NCBI GenBank assembly: GCA_041608535.1
Contig: JBFISM010000009.1
Location: forward strand, 1 to 51,494
Origin: JBFISM01 sp041608535
GTDB lineage: Bacteria > Actinomycetota > Acidimicrobiia > Spongiisociales > UBA5794
Length of the DNA: 51,494 nt
Direction: 5' to 3'
Shown here: positions 32,679 to 41,063 of the stretch, piece by piece
Position numbering within the stretch: the first letter of the stretch is position 1
Layout: the number at the start of each line of letters is the position of its first letter
The notes under the pieces: model-generated
Told to the model about the DNA's origin: nothing
Seen by the model: the letters and a program-made list of their open reading frames with translations, nothing else
Database searches by the model: none
Position numbers and translations under genes: made by a program

Positions 32679-34847
32679 TCAGCCGAGACGACGCGGCAAC
32701 GCATCACGCCAGATCGATGCCGCCTCGGCAACCGGCAGCGAGCCCAGTTCACCGAAGTCGATGACATCGCCGCCGAACACACCGAGCCGCACCGCCGGCA
32801 CGCTGTCGTCGGGCACGGCGCTGTCGGGAAGTACCGCGACAACCCGGTGCGGGCTCTCGGAGAACAGCCGTCGCCAGTCCGCAACGTCGACATGCACACC
32901 GACATCCGAGGCGATGCAGATCTCGGCCAGGGCGACGGCGAGACCACCGGCACCCACGTCGTGGAGCACCGGTGCCCGGTACGCCAGCACAGCGGTCAGC
33001 CGCACAACGGCAGCGCCGGCGACAGCATCGACATCGCCGGGCCGCCCCGACGTGTTGCCCAGCACGATCCTGGCGAAGGCCGACCCGGCGAAGTCCTCCG
33101 GATCCTCGGGGCCGAGCAGCCACACGACGTCGCCGTCCGTCGCCCGGTCGAGCCGGGGTGGCCGTGACGGCATCGGATCGCAGAAGCCGAGCATGCCGAC
33201 CACCGGTGTCGGGTAGATGTCGACACCGTCGGTCTCGTTGTAGAACGAGACGTTGCCTCCGACCACCGGAACACCCAGCGCCTCGCACGCCCCGGCCATC
33301 CCCTCGATGGTCTCCACGAGTTGCCACATCACCTCGGGCTTCTCCGGATTGCCGAAGTTGAGGTTGTCGACCACGGCATAGGGCCGGGCCCCGGTGACGG
33401 CGACGTTGAGCGCCGCCTCCCACACGATGCGGGCCCCGCCTCGCATCGGGTCGAGATAGCAGCGCAGCCCATCGCCGTCGGTGGAGACGGCGAGACCCTT
33501 CTCGGTGCCCTTGATCCGCATCAGCGACCCGTCGTGACCGGGCTCGACAACCGTGTTGAGGAACAACATGTGGTCGTATTGCTCGAAGATCCAGGAGCGA
33601 TCGCCGAGTGCGGGGTCGTCGAGCATGCGACGTAGCGAATCGGCGACATCGACCGTCTCCGGCAACTCCGGACCGGCCGCCCACAGCTCGTCCTGCCACG
33701 CTGGCCGGCTTTGTGCACGGTGGTACCTGGGGGCATCCTCGGACAGCGATACGGCCGGCAGCTCGGCGACGAGTTCGGCGTCGTGCTCCACCCGCAGCGT
33801 TCCCCCGGTGGTGACGGTGCCGATGGCGGCGGCGTCGATCTCCCATTTTTCGGCGAGGGCCAGCACCTCGTCGAGATCCTCGGGAGTCACGATCGCCAGC
33901 ATCCGCTCCTGCGACTCCGACATGAGAATCTCGCCCGGGGTCATCCCCGGCTCCCGCACATGCACCGCATCGAGATCGACATCCATACCCATCCCACCGT
34001 TGGCCGCCGACTCCGAGGTGGCACACGAGATGCCGGCGGCACCGAGATCTTGAATCCCCACCACGAGCCCCCGTTCGTACAGCTCGAGACACGCCTCGAT
34101 GAGCTTCTTCTCCTCGAAGGGGTCGCCGATCTGCACCGAGGGACGTTTGGCGCCGGAGGCATCGTCAAAGCTGGCCGAGGCGAGGATCGACGCACCACCG
34201 ATACCGTCACGACCGGTCGATGCGCCGAGTAGCACGGCCATGTTGCCTTCCCCGGACGCCGCCGAGAGCACGAGCTGCTCCCGCTGCAACAACCCGAGGG
34301 CCATCACGTTGACCAGCGGGTTGTGCGAGTAGCAGTCGGCGAACTCGACCTCGCCACCGAGCGTCGGCACCCCCACCGCATTGCCATAACCGGCGATACC
34401 GGAGACGACACCACTGAGCAGATAGCGGTTCTTGGCGTCGTCGAGCGGGCCAAACCGGATGGCGTCCCACACCGCCACCGGACGGGCACCCATGGTGAAG
34501 ATGTCGCGCAGGATCCCACCCACCCCGGTGGCGGCGCCTTGATAGGGCTCGACAAAGCTGGGGTGGTTGTGGCTCTCGATGCGGAAGGCGGCGAGCCAGC
34601 CGTCCCCGAGATCGACCACCCCGGCGTTCTCCCCCGGCCCGACGACAACCCACGGGGCCTCGGTGGGGAACCTGCCGAGATGCGCCCGGGACGACTTGTA
34701 GGAGCAGTGCTCCGACCACATCACCGAATACATCGCCAGCTCCGCCGGTCGTGGCGGGCGGCCGAGGATCTCAACGACGGCGTCGTACTCTTCATCGGTC
34801 ATGCCGAGCTGGCGATGAGCGTCCGGTGCCAGCGTGTCGATGGTCAT
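32679..34847 (-). CDS. purL: Phosphoribosylformylglycinamidine synthase PurL
   Basis: Large synthetase subunit of FGAM synthase, 722 residues, the small-type PurL that works with PurQ and PurS. ATG 34847 overlaps the purQ stop by 4 nt (ATGA). MTDEEYDAVVEILGRPP, PAELAMYSVMWSEHCSYKSS, RIESHNHPSFVEPYQGAATG (ATP site) and KNRYLLSGVVSGIAGYGNAVG are family blocks. The second half continues with DLGAAGISCATSESA and ALGVPVVGGNVSFYNET. It converts FGAR, ATP and PurQ-supplied ammonia to FGAM, the fourth step of purine synthesis. Confidence 0.97.
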   Translation of the reverse strand: MTIDTLAPDAHRQLGMTDEEYDAVVEILGRPPRPAELAMYSVMWSEHCSYKSSRAHLGRFPTEAPWVVVGPGENAGVVDLGDGWLAAFRIESHNHPSFVEPYQGAATGVGGILRDIFTMGARPVAVWDAIRFGPLDDAKNRYLLSGVVSGIAGYGNAVGVPTLGGEVEFADCYSHNPLVNVMALGLLQREQLVLSAASGEGNMAVLLGASTGRDGIGGASILASASFDDASGAKRPSVQIGDPFEEKKLIEACLELYERGLVVGIQDLGAAGISCATSESAANGGMGMDVDLDAVHVREPGMTPGEILMSESQERMLAIVTPEDLDEVLALAEKWEIDAAAIGTVTTGGTLRVEHDAELVAELPAVSLSEDAPRYHRAQSRPAWQDELWAAGPELPETVDVADSLRRMLDDPALGDRSWIFEQYDHMLFLNTVVEPGHDGSLMRIKGTEKGLAVSTDGDGLRCYLDPMRGGARIVWEAALNVAVTGARPYAVVDNLNFGNPEKPEVMWQLVETIEGMAGACEALGVPVVGGNVSFYNETDGVDIYPTPVVGMLGFCDPMPSRPPRLDRATDGDVVWLLGPEDPEDFAGSAFARIVLGNTSGRPGDVDAVAGAAVVRLTAVLAYRAPVLHDVGAGGLAVALAEICIASDVGVHVDVADWRRLFSESPHRVVAVLPDSAVPDDSVPAVRLGVFGGDVIDFGELGSLPVAEAASIWRDALPRRLG

Positions 34848-35542
34848 GCCGGCACCGGGTTTCGGATACCGGCCACGAACGACTCGAGCAGAACCCGACC
34901 ATCGGACGAACCCAACACGTCCTCGATGGCTCGCTCCGGATGCGGCATCAACCCGGCGACGTTGCCGGCGTCGTTGCACACACCGGCGATCGAATCCATC
35001 GAGCCGTTGGGGTTGAAGGCAGCATCCACCTCACCTGCGGGTCCGCAGTAGCGGAGGATGACACCGTGATCCTCAACCTCGGCAAGGGTGCCGGCGGGAG
35101 CCACGTAGTTGCCCTCGTAGGAGTTGAGCGGGATGGTGAGCACGTCGCCCACCGCGGCCGACCGGGTGAGCACGCTGTCGGTCGACTCGACCCGGAGCCG
35201 GATCGGGCGGCAGATGAACCGCAGATCCCGGTTGGCCACGAGCGCTCCCGGAAGCAGCCCGGCCTCGCACAACACCTGAAAGCCGTTGCAGATCCCGATG
35301 ACCGGTCTGCCCTCGGTAGCCAGCCGCTCCACCTCGGCCATCACCGGCGAGAAGCGGGCGATGGCCCCGGTGCGCAGGTAGTCACCGTGGGCAAACCCAC
35401 CGGGGAGCACCACACCGTCGGCGCCGGAGAGATCGATGTCGCGATGCCACACCAGCTCGGCGTCGTGCCCCAGCGCATCGAGGGCGTAGACCACGTCGTG
35501 CTCGCAGTTGCTGCCGGGGAACACGACAACGGCGGTGGTCAC
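34844..35542 (-). CDS. purQ: PurQ, glutaminase subunit of FGAM synthase
   Basis: Class I glutamine amidotransferase of 232 residues. GTG 35542 overlaps the purS stop (GTGA). The nucleophile Cys is in IGICNGFQVLCEAGLLPG; FPGSNCEHDVVYALDALGHD is the typical start. The catalytic His and Glu lie in LMPHPERAIED. It releases ammonia from glutamine for PurL. Gene order purC-purS-purQ-purL with overlaps at each junction keeps the complex in fixed ratio. Confidence 0.97.
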   Translation of the reverse strand: MTTAVVVFPGSNCEHDVVYALDALGHDAELVWHRDIDLSGADGVVLPGGFAHGDYLRTGAIARFSPVMAEVERLATEGRPVIGICNGFQVLCEAGLLPGALVANRDLRFICRPIRLRVESTDSVLTRSAAVGDVLTIPLNSYEGNYVAPAGTLAEVEDHGVILRYCGPAGEVDAAFNPNGSMDSIAGVCNDAGNVAGLMPHPERAIEDVLGSSDGRVLLESFVAGIRNPVPA

Positions 35543-35781
35543 CCCGGCACCACCGATATCTCGTAGTCCTCGATCACCGGGTTGGCCAGCAGCTTCTGGC
35601 ACATCTCGTCGACCTGGCTGCGCAACCCGGTCTCGTCGTCGCCGGGCACGTCGAGCACGATCGAACGGCCGAAGGCGACGTGCTCCACGTCGTAGCCGAG
35701 ATCGCCCAAGGCGCGAGCGGTGGTGACACCTTCGGGGTCGGACAACCCCTCACGGCGGGTGATGTCGATGCGGAACCGCAT
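35539..35781 (-). CDS. purS: PurS, small subunit of FGAM synthase
   Basis: Protein of 80 residues, MRFRIDITRREGLSDPEGVT at the start and CQKLLANPVIEDYEISVV at the end, matching PurS. PurS bridges PurL and PurQ so that ammonia is channelled. ATG 35781 overlaps the purC stop by one base (TGATG), and its own stop overlaps the purQ start. Confidence 0.95.
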   Translation of the reverse strand: MRFRIDITRREGLSDPEGVTTARALGDLGYDVEHVAFGRSIVLDVPGDDETGLRSQVDEMCQKLLANPVIEDYEISVVPG

Positions 35782-36656
35782 CAACCCTCGAGGTACTCGG
35801 TGAATGACGAGCCGACGAGCCGCTCGTAGGCCTCGATGTACCGGGAGCGGGTGGACGACACCACCTCTGCCGGCAGCTCGGGACCCGGGGGTGTCTTGTC
35901 CCAGTCGAGCGTCTCCAGCCAGTCGCGCAGCGGTTGCTTGTCGAATGACGGCATGGTGGCCCCCGGTTGCCATTGGTCGGCCGGCCAGTAGCGCGAGCTG
36001 TCGGGGGTCAGCACCTCGTCGATGAGCAGGATCTGTCCATCGACGTAACCGAACTCGAACTTGGTGTCGGCGAGGATGATGCCGCGCTCGGCCGCGTAGG
36101 CGTTGGCGGTCTCGTAGATGTCGATGCTGCGCCGCTTCAGCTCTTCGTACAGCTCGTCGCCGACGTACTCCCTGGCTTCGGTCTCGGTGAGGTTCTCGTC
36201 GTGCCCCGACTCGGCCTTCGTCGCCGGAGTGAAGATCGGTTCGTCCAGCTTGGACGCCATCTGCAGGCCGTCTGGGAGATGCTCGGTGGTGGGGCCGCCA
36301 CCGGCGGAGTACTCCTTCCACGACGAGCCGTAGAGGTAGCCACGAACGACACATTCCATCGGGATGACGTCGGCCCTGTGGACGATCATCGCCCGCCCCC
36401 GCAGCTCCGCACGCTCCTCCTCCGCCAGTCCGGGTACGGACGACACGTCGGTGGAGATGAGATGGTGCGGCGTGTCGAGCAGATCGAACCAGTGGGTCGA
36501 CAGCCCGGTGAGCACCCTCCCTTTGTCCGGGATCGGCGTGGGCATCACCACGTCGAATGCCGAAATCCTGTCCGAGGCGACGATCAGCAGTGTCGAGTCG
36601 TCGAGCTCGTAGTTGTCGCGAACCTTCCCCGACCGAAGGTGTTTGATTGCCAGCAC
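35781..36656 (-). CDS. purC: Phosphoribosylaminoimidazole-succinocarboxamide synthase PurC
   Basis: SAICAR synthetase of 291 residues. I chose GTG 36656 because the protein then starts VLAIKHLRSGKVRDNYELDD, the family opening, and a TACCAT hexamer lies 8 nt upstream, a leaderless pattern; a longer start at 36698 is possible. ASDRISAFDVVMPTPIPDKG binds ATP, VRGYLYGSSWKEY and IDEVLTPDSSRYWP are further conserved blocks. It condenses CAIR with aspartate. It is the first gene of the purC-purS-purQ-purL operon and is divergent from the second amidase. Confidence 0.96.
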   Translation of the reverse strand: MLAIKHLRSGKVRDNYELDDSTLLIVASDRISAFDVVMPTPIPDKGRVLTGLSTHWFDLLDTPHHLISTDVSSVPGLAEEERAELRGRAMIVHRADVIPMECVVRGYLYGSSWKEYSAGGGPTTEHLPDGLQMASKLDEPIFTPATKAESGHDENLTETEAREYVGDELYEELKRRSIDIYETANAYAAERGIILADTKFEFGYVDGQILLIDEVLTPDSSRYWPADQWQPGATMPSFDKQPLRDWLETLDWDKTPPGPELPAEVVSSTRSRYIEAYERLVGSSFTEYLEG

Positions 36657-36664
36657 GGCGACGG

Positions 36665-36670
36665 ATGGTA
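36665..36670 (-). promoter_or_regulatory. -10-like hexamer before purC
   Basis: TACCAT on the minus strand ends 8 nt upstream of the GTG at 36656 with no ribosome site. It would place the start of the purCSQL transcript at the start codon. Confidence 0.4.
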
Positions 36671-36754
36671 GCGGTGATGGCCACGAGCGGAGCGGCATGT
36701 CACCCGACGTCGCTGCGGTCCGCGTCCGGCCGGAAGGCGTCGGGGCACCCGAAC

Positions 36755-36760
36755 TACGCT
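36755..36760 (+). promoter_or_regulatory. -10-like hexamer before the second amidase
   Basis: TACGCT ends 6 nt upstream of GTG 36767, without a ribosome site. It fits a leaderless start. Confidence 0.4.
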
Positions 36761-36766
36761 CCGCTC

Positions 36767-38254
36767 GTGGAGCGCGACCTGGTGTTTCTTCCGGCGACCG
36801 AGCAGGCCGAGTTGTTGCGTGGCGGCGAGCTATCGGCGCGGGAACTGCTGGACGCTCATCTCGACCAGATCGCCGAGGTCAATCCGCACGTCAACGCCAT
36901 CGTGACCCTGGCGCCCGAAGCGGCGCTCGAGGCTGCGGCGGCAGTGGACGAGGCCCATGCGCGGGGATTGGTGATGGGTCCGCTCCACGGCCTGCCCGTC
37001 GCCCACAAGGATCTGGTCGACACGGCAGGCATCCGAACCACCAGCGGGTCTCCGCTCTATGCGTACCACGTGCCGGACGCCGACGCATTGATCGTCGAGC
37101 GGATCCGCACTGCAGGAGCGGTGACGATCGGTAAGACCAATACACCGGAGTTCGGCGCCGGCTCCCAGACGTTCAACACCGTGTTCGGGGTGACTCGCAA
37201 CCCGTACGACCTGAGCCGCACGGTCGGAGGGTCCAGCGGGGGTGCCGCCGCTGCCCTCGCCGCCGGCATGGTTCCGATCGCCGACGGCAGCGATATGGGC
37301 GGCTCGCTGCGCAACCCGGCGGCGTTCTGCAATGTCGTCGGTCTGCGGGTGTCGCCGGGCAGGGTGCCGACGCACCCGAGGGCGGCGCTGTGGTCGCATC
37401 TGTCGGTTGAAGGCCCGATGGGGCGCACGGTCGCCGATGTCGCCTTGTTGCTGCAGGCGATCGCCGGGCCTGATCCACGCAACCCGATCAGCCTCGACGC
37501 ACCCGGGTCGGTCTTTGCTGCGCCTCTCGATGCCGACCTCGGCCCCGTGTCCGTGGCCTGGTCACCCACCCTCGGCGGCCTCCCGGTTGCCGCCGAGGTG
37601 CGGTCCGCCCTGGCCGCGACGCCGTCGGTGTTCCAAGCTCTGGGATGGCGCGTCGAAGAGGCGACGCCAGACTTGAGTGCCGCCCGGGAGATCTTCCACG
37701 TGTTGCGGGCATGGAGCTTCGAGCTGGAGCTGGGGCCGACGTACGACGACAACCCCAACGCCCTCAAGGACACCATTCGCTGGAACATCGAACAAGCACG
37801 GCGGCTCTCACTCGCCGATCACGTGGCGGCGGAACGAGAGCATGCGGCGCTGTATCGCAGAGTGGTCGAGTTCTTCGACCGCTACGACGTGCTTGCGCTG
37901 CCGACCGTCCAAGTAGCGCCGTTCGATACGGAGACGGAGTGGGTGCGCGAGATCGACGGCGTCCTGATGGAGACCTACATCGACTGGATGCGGTCCTGCA
38001 CCGACGTCACCGTGATGGGTTGCCCGGCGATCTCGGTTCCGGGTGGCTTCACCGATGCTGGTCTTCCTGCAGGGCTCCAGCTCGTCGGCCGACCCCGGGG
38101 CGATTTGGAGCTTCTCCGGATCGCTCATGCGTTCGAAGCTGCCACATCGCACTGGAAAAAGCGTCCACCGAGTGTCAGAGCAGGTGACCGATCTGGCGCC
38201 ACAAGTAACCGCCGACGAGCGCCAGCCACACAAGATAGGGGACACCGACAATGA
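36767..38254 (+). CDS. Amidase signature family hydrolase
   Basis: Second amidase signature enzyme in the window, up to 495 residues. GTG 36767 opens VERDLVFLPATEQAELLRGG, typical of the family, and has a leaderless-type TACGCT upstream. Catalytic residues visible are Lys81 in PVAHKDLVDTAGI, the cis-Ser block VGGSSGGAAAALAAG and the nucleophile Ser180 in GSDMGGSLRNPAAFC. Substrate unknown. After about residue 470 (WKKRP, near 38165) the tail becomes Arg-rich and lies over the 3' end of the convergent YIP1-like gene, so a frameshift or a lost stop near the end is possible. Confidence 0.85.
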   Translation: MERDLVFLPATEQAELLRGGELSARELLDAHLDQIAEVNPHVNAIVTLAPEAALEAAAAVDEAHARGLVMGPLHGLPVAHKDLVDTAGIRTTSGSPLYAYHVPDADALIVERIRTAGAVTIGKTNTPEFGAGSQTFNTVFGVTRNPYDLSRTVGGSSGGAAAALAAGMVPIADGSDMGGSLRNPAAFCNVVGLRVSPGRVPTHPRAALWSHLSVEGPMGRTVADVALLLQAIAGPDPRNPISLDAPGSVFAAPLDADLGPVSVAWSPTLGGLPVAAEVRSALAATPSVFQALGWRVEEATPDLSAAREIFHVLRAWSFELELGPTYDDNPNALKDTIRWNIEQARRLSLADHVAAEREHAALYRRVVEFFDRYDVLALPTVQVAPFDTETEWVREIDGVLMETYIDWMRSCTDVTVMGCPAISVPGGFTDAGLPAGLQLVGRPRGDLELLRIAHAFEAATSHWKKRPPSVRAGDRSGATSNRRRAPATQDRGHRQ

Positions 38255-38720
38255 GCAACGCACTCCGGGCAGCCGCGCCGAAGACATACCGGGTAGCCGA
38301 GAGCAGGCTCAATGGAAGCCATACAGCGGCGACAAAGAGCGCCACGACGAGCGACGGTCCCAACAGTTGCAGGGTCACGGCGAAGAGCTGGATGGCGAAG
38401 CTCAGAATGAGCAGGGGTAGGTGGGCGTAGCCGTACATCCGGGCGACCTCGCCCAGCTCGGCATCGCCGAGGTTGCCGAAGCGAGCAATCAGCCAAGCCG
38501 CCAGCGACAGCCCGAGCCAGCCGTAGAGACCGACGAGCAGCATCCGAGTGGCGGCGCGGGGTGCGATGAACGCTTGGAAACCGAAGCGGTCGAAAGCGAA
38601 GAAGGCGAACGAGCCAACGGCGGTGGCGATGCCGGAGGCGGTGGTGCCGATGCGATCCATCCGGTCCCAGGCGGCGAGATCGAGCCGCATGAGCTTGGCG
38701 ATCGCCGTCACGGTGCCCAT
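38175..38720 (-). CDS. YIP1-like multi-pass membrane protein
   Basis: Membrane protein of 181 residues. Its ATG 38720 lies inside the last codons of the upstream DUF3179 gene (13-nt overlap), so the two are likely co-translated. It has four or five hydrophobic segments (for example MLLVGLYGWLGLSLAAWLI, LPLLILSFAIQLFAVTLQLL and LLIVGVPYLVWLALVGGYLW) and a central EVARMYGYAHLPLL, which resembles YIP1/DUF1282 proteins. Function unknown. Its pairing with a redox-motif DUF3179 protein hints at a shared membrane role (inference). Confidence 0.7.
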   Translation of the reverse strand: MGTVTAIAKLMRLDLAAWDRMDRIGTTASGIATAVGSFAFFAFDRFGFQAFIAPRAATRMLLVGLYGWLGLSLAAWLIARFGNLGDAELGEVARMYGYAHLPLLILSFAIQLFAVTLQLLGPSLVVALFVAAVWLPLSLLSATRYVFGAAARSALLIVGVPYLVWLALVGGYLWRQIGHLL

Positions 38721-39703
38721 GTCCTGCCATCAGGCCAGAACGTGTCGAAGTCGCCGGGGAACGAGGTGAACCCGGGGAGCAGATCGAGGATCTCACCGGC
38801 CAGCGGACCTCCCCTCCCGATGCCGCGGTTGGGATCCCACACGGTGCCGGTGCGAACATCCCGGATCTCTTCACCCACGAGTTGCAGCTCGACGACTTCG
38901 TCGTCGAGCCTTCGCGAGAGGACCGCCCAGCGTTGCGGATCAGCCGGGTCGCTGACCACTGCGATGTCGACACCGGCCACCGTGTCGTTCACCACACCGA
39001 CCCGCTGCACATCGACCGCCGGATAACCGACGGCCTCGCTGCCGAAGTCGACCACGATGAGCATCTGCTCCAGAGCAAACCCGCTGGCACCAGCGGGTGT
39101 GTTGAGAGCCAGCGTGTCCGGATGCTCGGCCCGCCACGCATCCCACGTGGTGAACGTCACCGGGAACTGCTCCAGCCTGGCGCCCTTGCGAGGGCCCACG
39201 ATGGCCTCGCCGAGCGGCTGGCTCCACACCGTTCCCGTGTCGTGATCCCACCAGGTCATGGCGTTCCCCCACAGCGCCCCGTGGACACCGAAGACGAGCG
39301 TCTCCCCGTCGAGCTGGCGGCGATGGACCATCGCCGTACCGCACAGCGGTCACCAGGTGACGAGGATCGGGATCCCGGCGATCGTGTCGACCACCATCTC
39401 TCGTCCGTTGAGGGCGCTCACCGGATACGCCTTGGCCTCCCCTTGGGCGGCGACCCCGATCACCGTTGCCTCGGCCGGCCACCCGGCGGCGGACCCCGCG
39501 ACGAACTCTGGGTCGTAGATCGGCAAGATCGCATCCCGTGGCAGCAGCTGGCGAAACCCGTCGGGCAACGGCTCCCCGGCGAGCACGGGGTTGTACACGT
39601 CGCCCGGATCGGCCCGCAACCCGCTCGCATCGATCGGTGCAAACGCCCACATCGTCACCAGGGCGAGCGCCAACGATCCGAGCACGATCCTGCTTCTGTC
39701 CAT
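38708..39703 (-). CDS. DUF3179 protein, candidate selenoprotein with in-frame UGA
   Basis: Exported DUF3179 protein of 331 residues if the TGA at 39352-39350 is read as selenocysteine 118. ATG 39703 gives a signal/anchor (MDRSRIVLGSLALALVTMWA). The frame runs through IPILVTW, then TGA, then PLCGTAMVHRRQLDG without any shift, and conserved DUF3179 blocks lie on both sides (AKAYPVSALNGREMVVDTIA before; VFGVHGALWGNAMTWWD after). The paralogue at 8554-9816 reads SLTYCPLCNTA, so TGA replaces the first Cys of CxxC, giving UxxC. A hairpin with a GUC loop follows 13 nt after the UGA. Alternatives are a nonsense mutation or a sequencing error, both unlikely at this precise codon. No other change disrupts the gene. 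Confidence 0.8.
39318..39336 (-). promoter_or_regulatory. SECIS-like hairpin after the UGA of the DUF3179 gene
   Basis: On the minus strand CGGCGAUG pairs perfectly with CAUCGCCG around a GUC loop (8 bp). The stem starts 13 nt after the UGA and the loop GU is 21 nt after it, inside the window expected for bacterial SECIS elements, whose loops usually carry GU. It lies in coding sequence, as bacterial SECIS elements do. Confidence 0.65.
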
Positions 39704-39771
39704 GTCGTGCTCAACATCTCCAGTCGCAGCTTCGTTCCATCGCGGGTTCCGGCGAATGGTGGGAAGTCCGA

Positions 39772-39777
39772 TACTCT
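39772..39777 (+). promoter_or_regulatory. -10-like hexamer before the globin gene
   Basis: TACTCT ends 6 nt before ATG 39784, and no ribosome site is present. It fits a leaderless transcript. Confidence 0.4.
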
Positions 39778-39783
39778 GGCGGG

Positions 39784-40206
39784 ATGGTGATGCCAGGGCC
39801 ACAACCGCAGACGACGCATCCGTGGGGTGATGCCGACACGCCGTACCTGGAGCTGGGCGGCGACGGAGCGGTGCGCCGCCTGGTCGACACGTTCTACGAC
39901 ACCGTCGACGCCGAGGCGCCGGTGCTGCGCGCCATGCTGCCGAAGAACGACAGCGGGTCACGGCAGAAGCTCTACGAGTTCTTGAGCGGCTGGATGGGCG
40001 GGCCCCAGCTCTACATCGAAAAGCGGGGCCATCCTCGTCTCCGGGCGCGCCACCTCCCCTTCGCCATCGGCACGTTCGAGGTCGAGGAGTGGCTGCGATG
40101 CATGGGCGCAGCACTCTACGAATGCGAGGTCACCGGGCCGCTGCGCAGCTTCCTCGACGTCCGGTTCCACGAGTCGGCCCACTGGATGCGCAACCAGGAT
40201 CGCTGA
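39784..40206 (+). CDS. Group II truncated haemoglobin
   Basis: Small haem protein of 140 residues, like mycobacterial GlbO. ATG 39784 has TACTCT 6 nt upstream and opens MVMPGPQPQTTHPWGDADTP. Family markers are VRRLVDTFYDTVDAEAPVLR, LSGWMGGPQLYIEKRGHPRL (with the GGP and GHPRLR signature) and RARHLPFAIGTFEVEEWLRC; the His in GHP or ARHLPF provides the haem ligand region. Such proteins handle oxygen, nitric oxide or peroxide. The next gene starts 4 bp later, so both may be on one transcript. Confidence 0.9.
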   Translation: MVMPGPQPQTTHPWGDADTPYLELGGDGAVRRLVDTFYDTVDAEAPVLRAMLPKNDSGSRQKLYEFLSGWMGGPQLYIEKRGHPRLRARHLPFAIGTFEVEEWLRCMGAALYECEVTGPLRSFLDVRFHESAHWMRNQDR

Positions 40207-40210
40207 GCCG

Positions 40211-41008
40211 ATGGATCGTCGCCGCTTCCTCGCCACGACCTTCGCCGGTGCCGCCGCGGCGCTGCTGGCAGCGTGCAACAGGGCAGTGGAATCGCTGACC
40301 TCGACGCCGACCACGCCCGCCGCACCGGGCACCACGACAGCTGCGCGACCCGCCACCACGGTGCCCGCTACGGCAGCCCCGGAAACGACGCAGCCTCCTT
40401 CCGACCCGCCGGCTACCACCGTTGCGGCACCCACAATCATCGAAGTGATCTCCCGTGCCGGCTGGGGCGCCGACGAACCCCGAGGCGGCTTCACCGAGCA
40501 CACGATCGATCAGATCACCGTGCATCACACGGCCCGTGTGCTGGGGGACAACCGCCAGGCGCCTGCGCACATCCGGAGCCACCAGCGCTTTCACCAGATC
40601 GAGCGGGGCTGGCCGGACATCGCCTATCACTTCCTCATCGACGCCGCCGGGAACGTCTACGAAGGCCGGCCGGTCACGGCGGTTGGCGACACCGGGACCA
40701 ACTACGACCCCACGGGACACTTTCTCATCGCCTGCGAAGGCGATTTCGACAGCCAGGAGATCCCCGCGGCACAGCTCGGGGCTCTCGAACAGGTCGTCGG
40801 GTGGGCCCTCGGCGAGTTCGGTCTCGGCGGCAGCCCGACGATCAACGGCCACCGCGATGTGGCGGCGACCTCGTGCCCCGGCGACTTCTTGTACCCGCTG
40901 ATCGCAGATGGCACGCTCGTCGACAATGCGCTGCAGACCGGCCCCGTCGAGCTGCAGGTGCTTGGCGATGAGGTTTCCGGCCGGCGGGTAGCTGCCATCG
41001 AGGCCTGA
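40211..41008 (+). CDS. PGRP-type N-acetylmuramoyl-L-alanine amidase lipoprotein
   Basis: Predicted secreted zinc amidase of 265 residues that cuts the stem peptide from peptidoglycan. The N-terminus MDRRRFLATTFAGAAAALLA has the twin-Arg RRRF and then AAC, so a Tat-exported lipoprotein is likely. A Thr/Pro-rich linker (about residues 32-75) follows. The Amidase_2/PGRP domain has SRAGWGADEPRGG, DQITVHHTARVL (zinc His), AYHFLIDAAGNVYEGRP and NGHRDVAATSCPGDFL (zinc His and Cys). It joins the LysM/M23 protein at 1582 as a wall hydrolase. Confidence 0.9.
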   Translation: MDRRRFLATTFAGAAAALLAACNRAVESLTSTPTTPAAPGTTTAARPATTVPATAAPETTQPPSDPPATTVAAPTIIEVISRAGWGADEPRGGFTEHTIDQITVHHTARVLGDNRQAPAHIRSHQRFHQIERGWPDIAYHFLIDAAGNVYEGRPVTAVGDTGTNYDPTGHFLIACEGDFDSQEIPAAQLGALEQVVGWALGEFGLGGSPTINGHRDVAATSCPGDFLYPLIADGTLVDNALQTGPVELQVLGDEVSGRRVAAIEA

Positions 41009-41063
41009 CGGCGACCGTCTTTCGGCCCTGGCATCGCCGGGGGTCACCTGCGACGGTCGGGAT

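Noticed and set aside
39329..39352. Reading the DUF3179 locus as two separate genes or a pseudogene
   Set aside because: Both halves are in one frame, the only interruption is a TGA at the CxxC Cys, and a SECIS-like hairpin follows. The new start at 39331 would lose the conserved first half.
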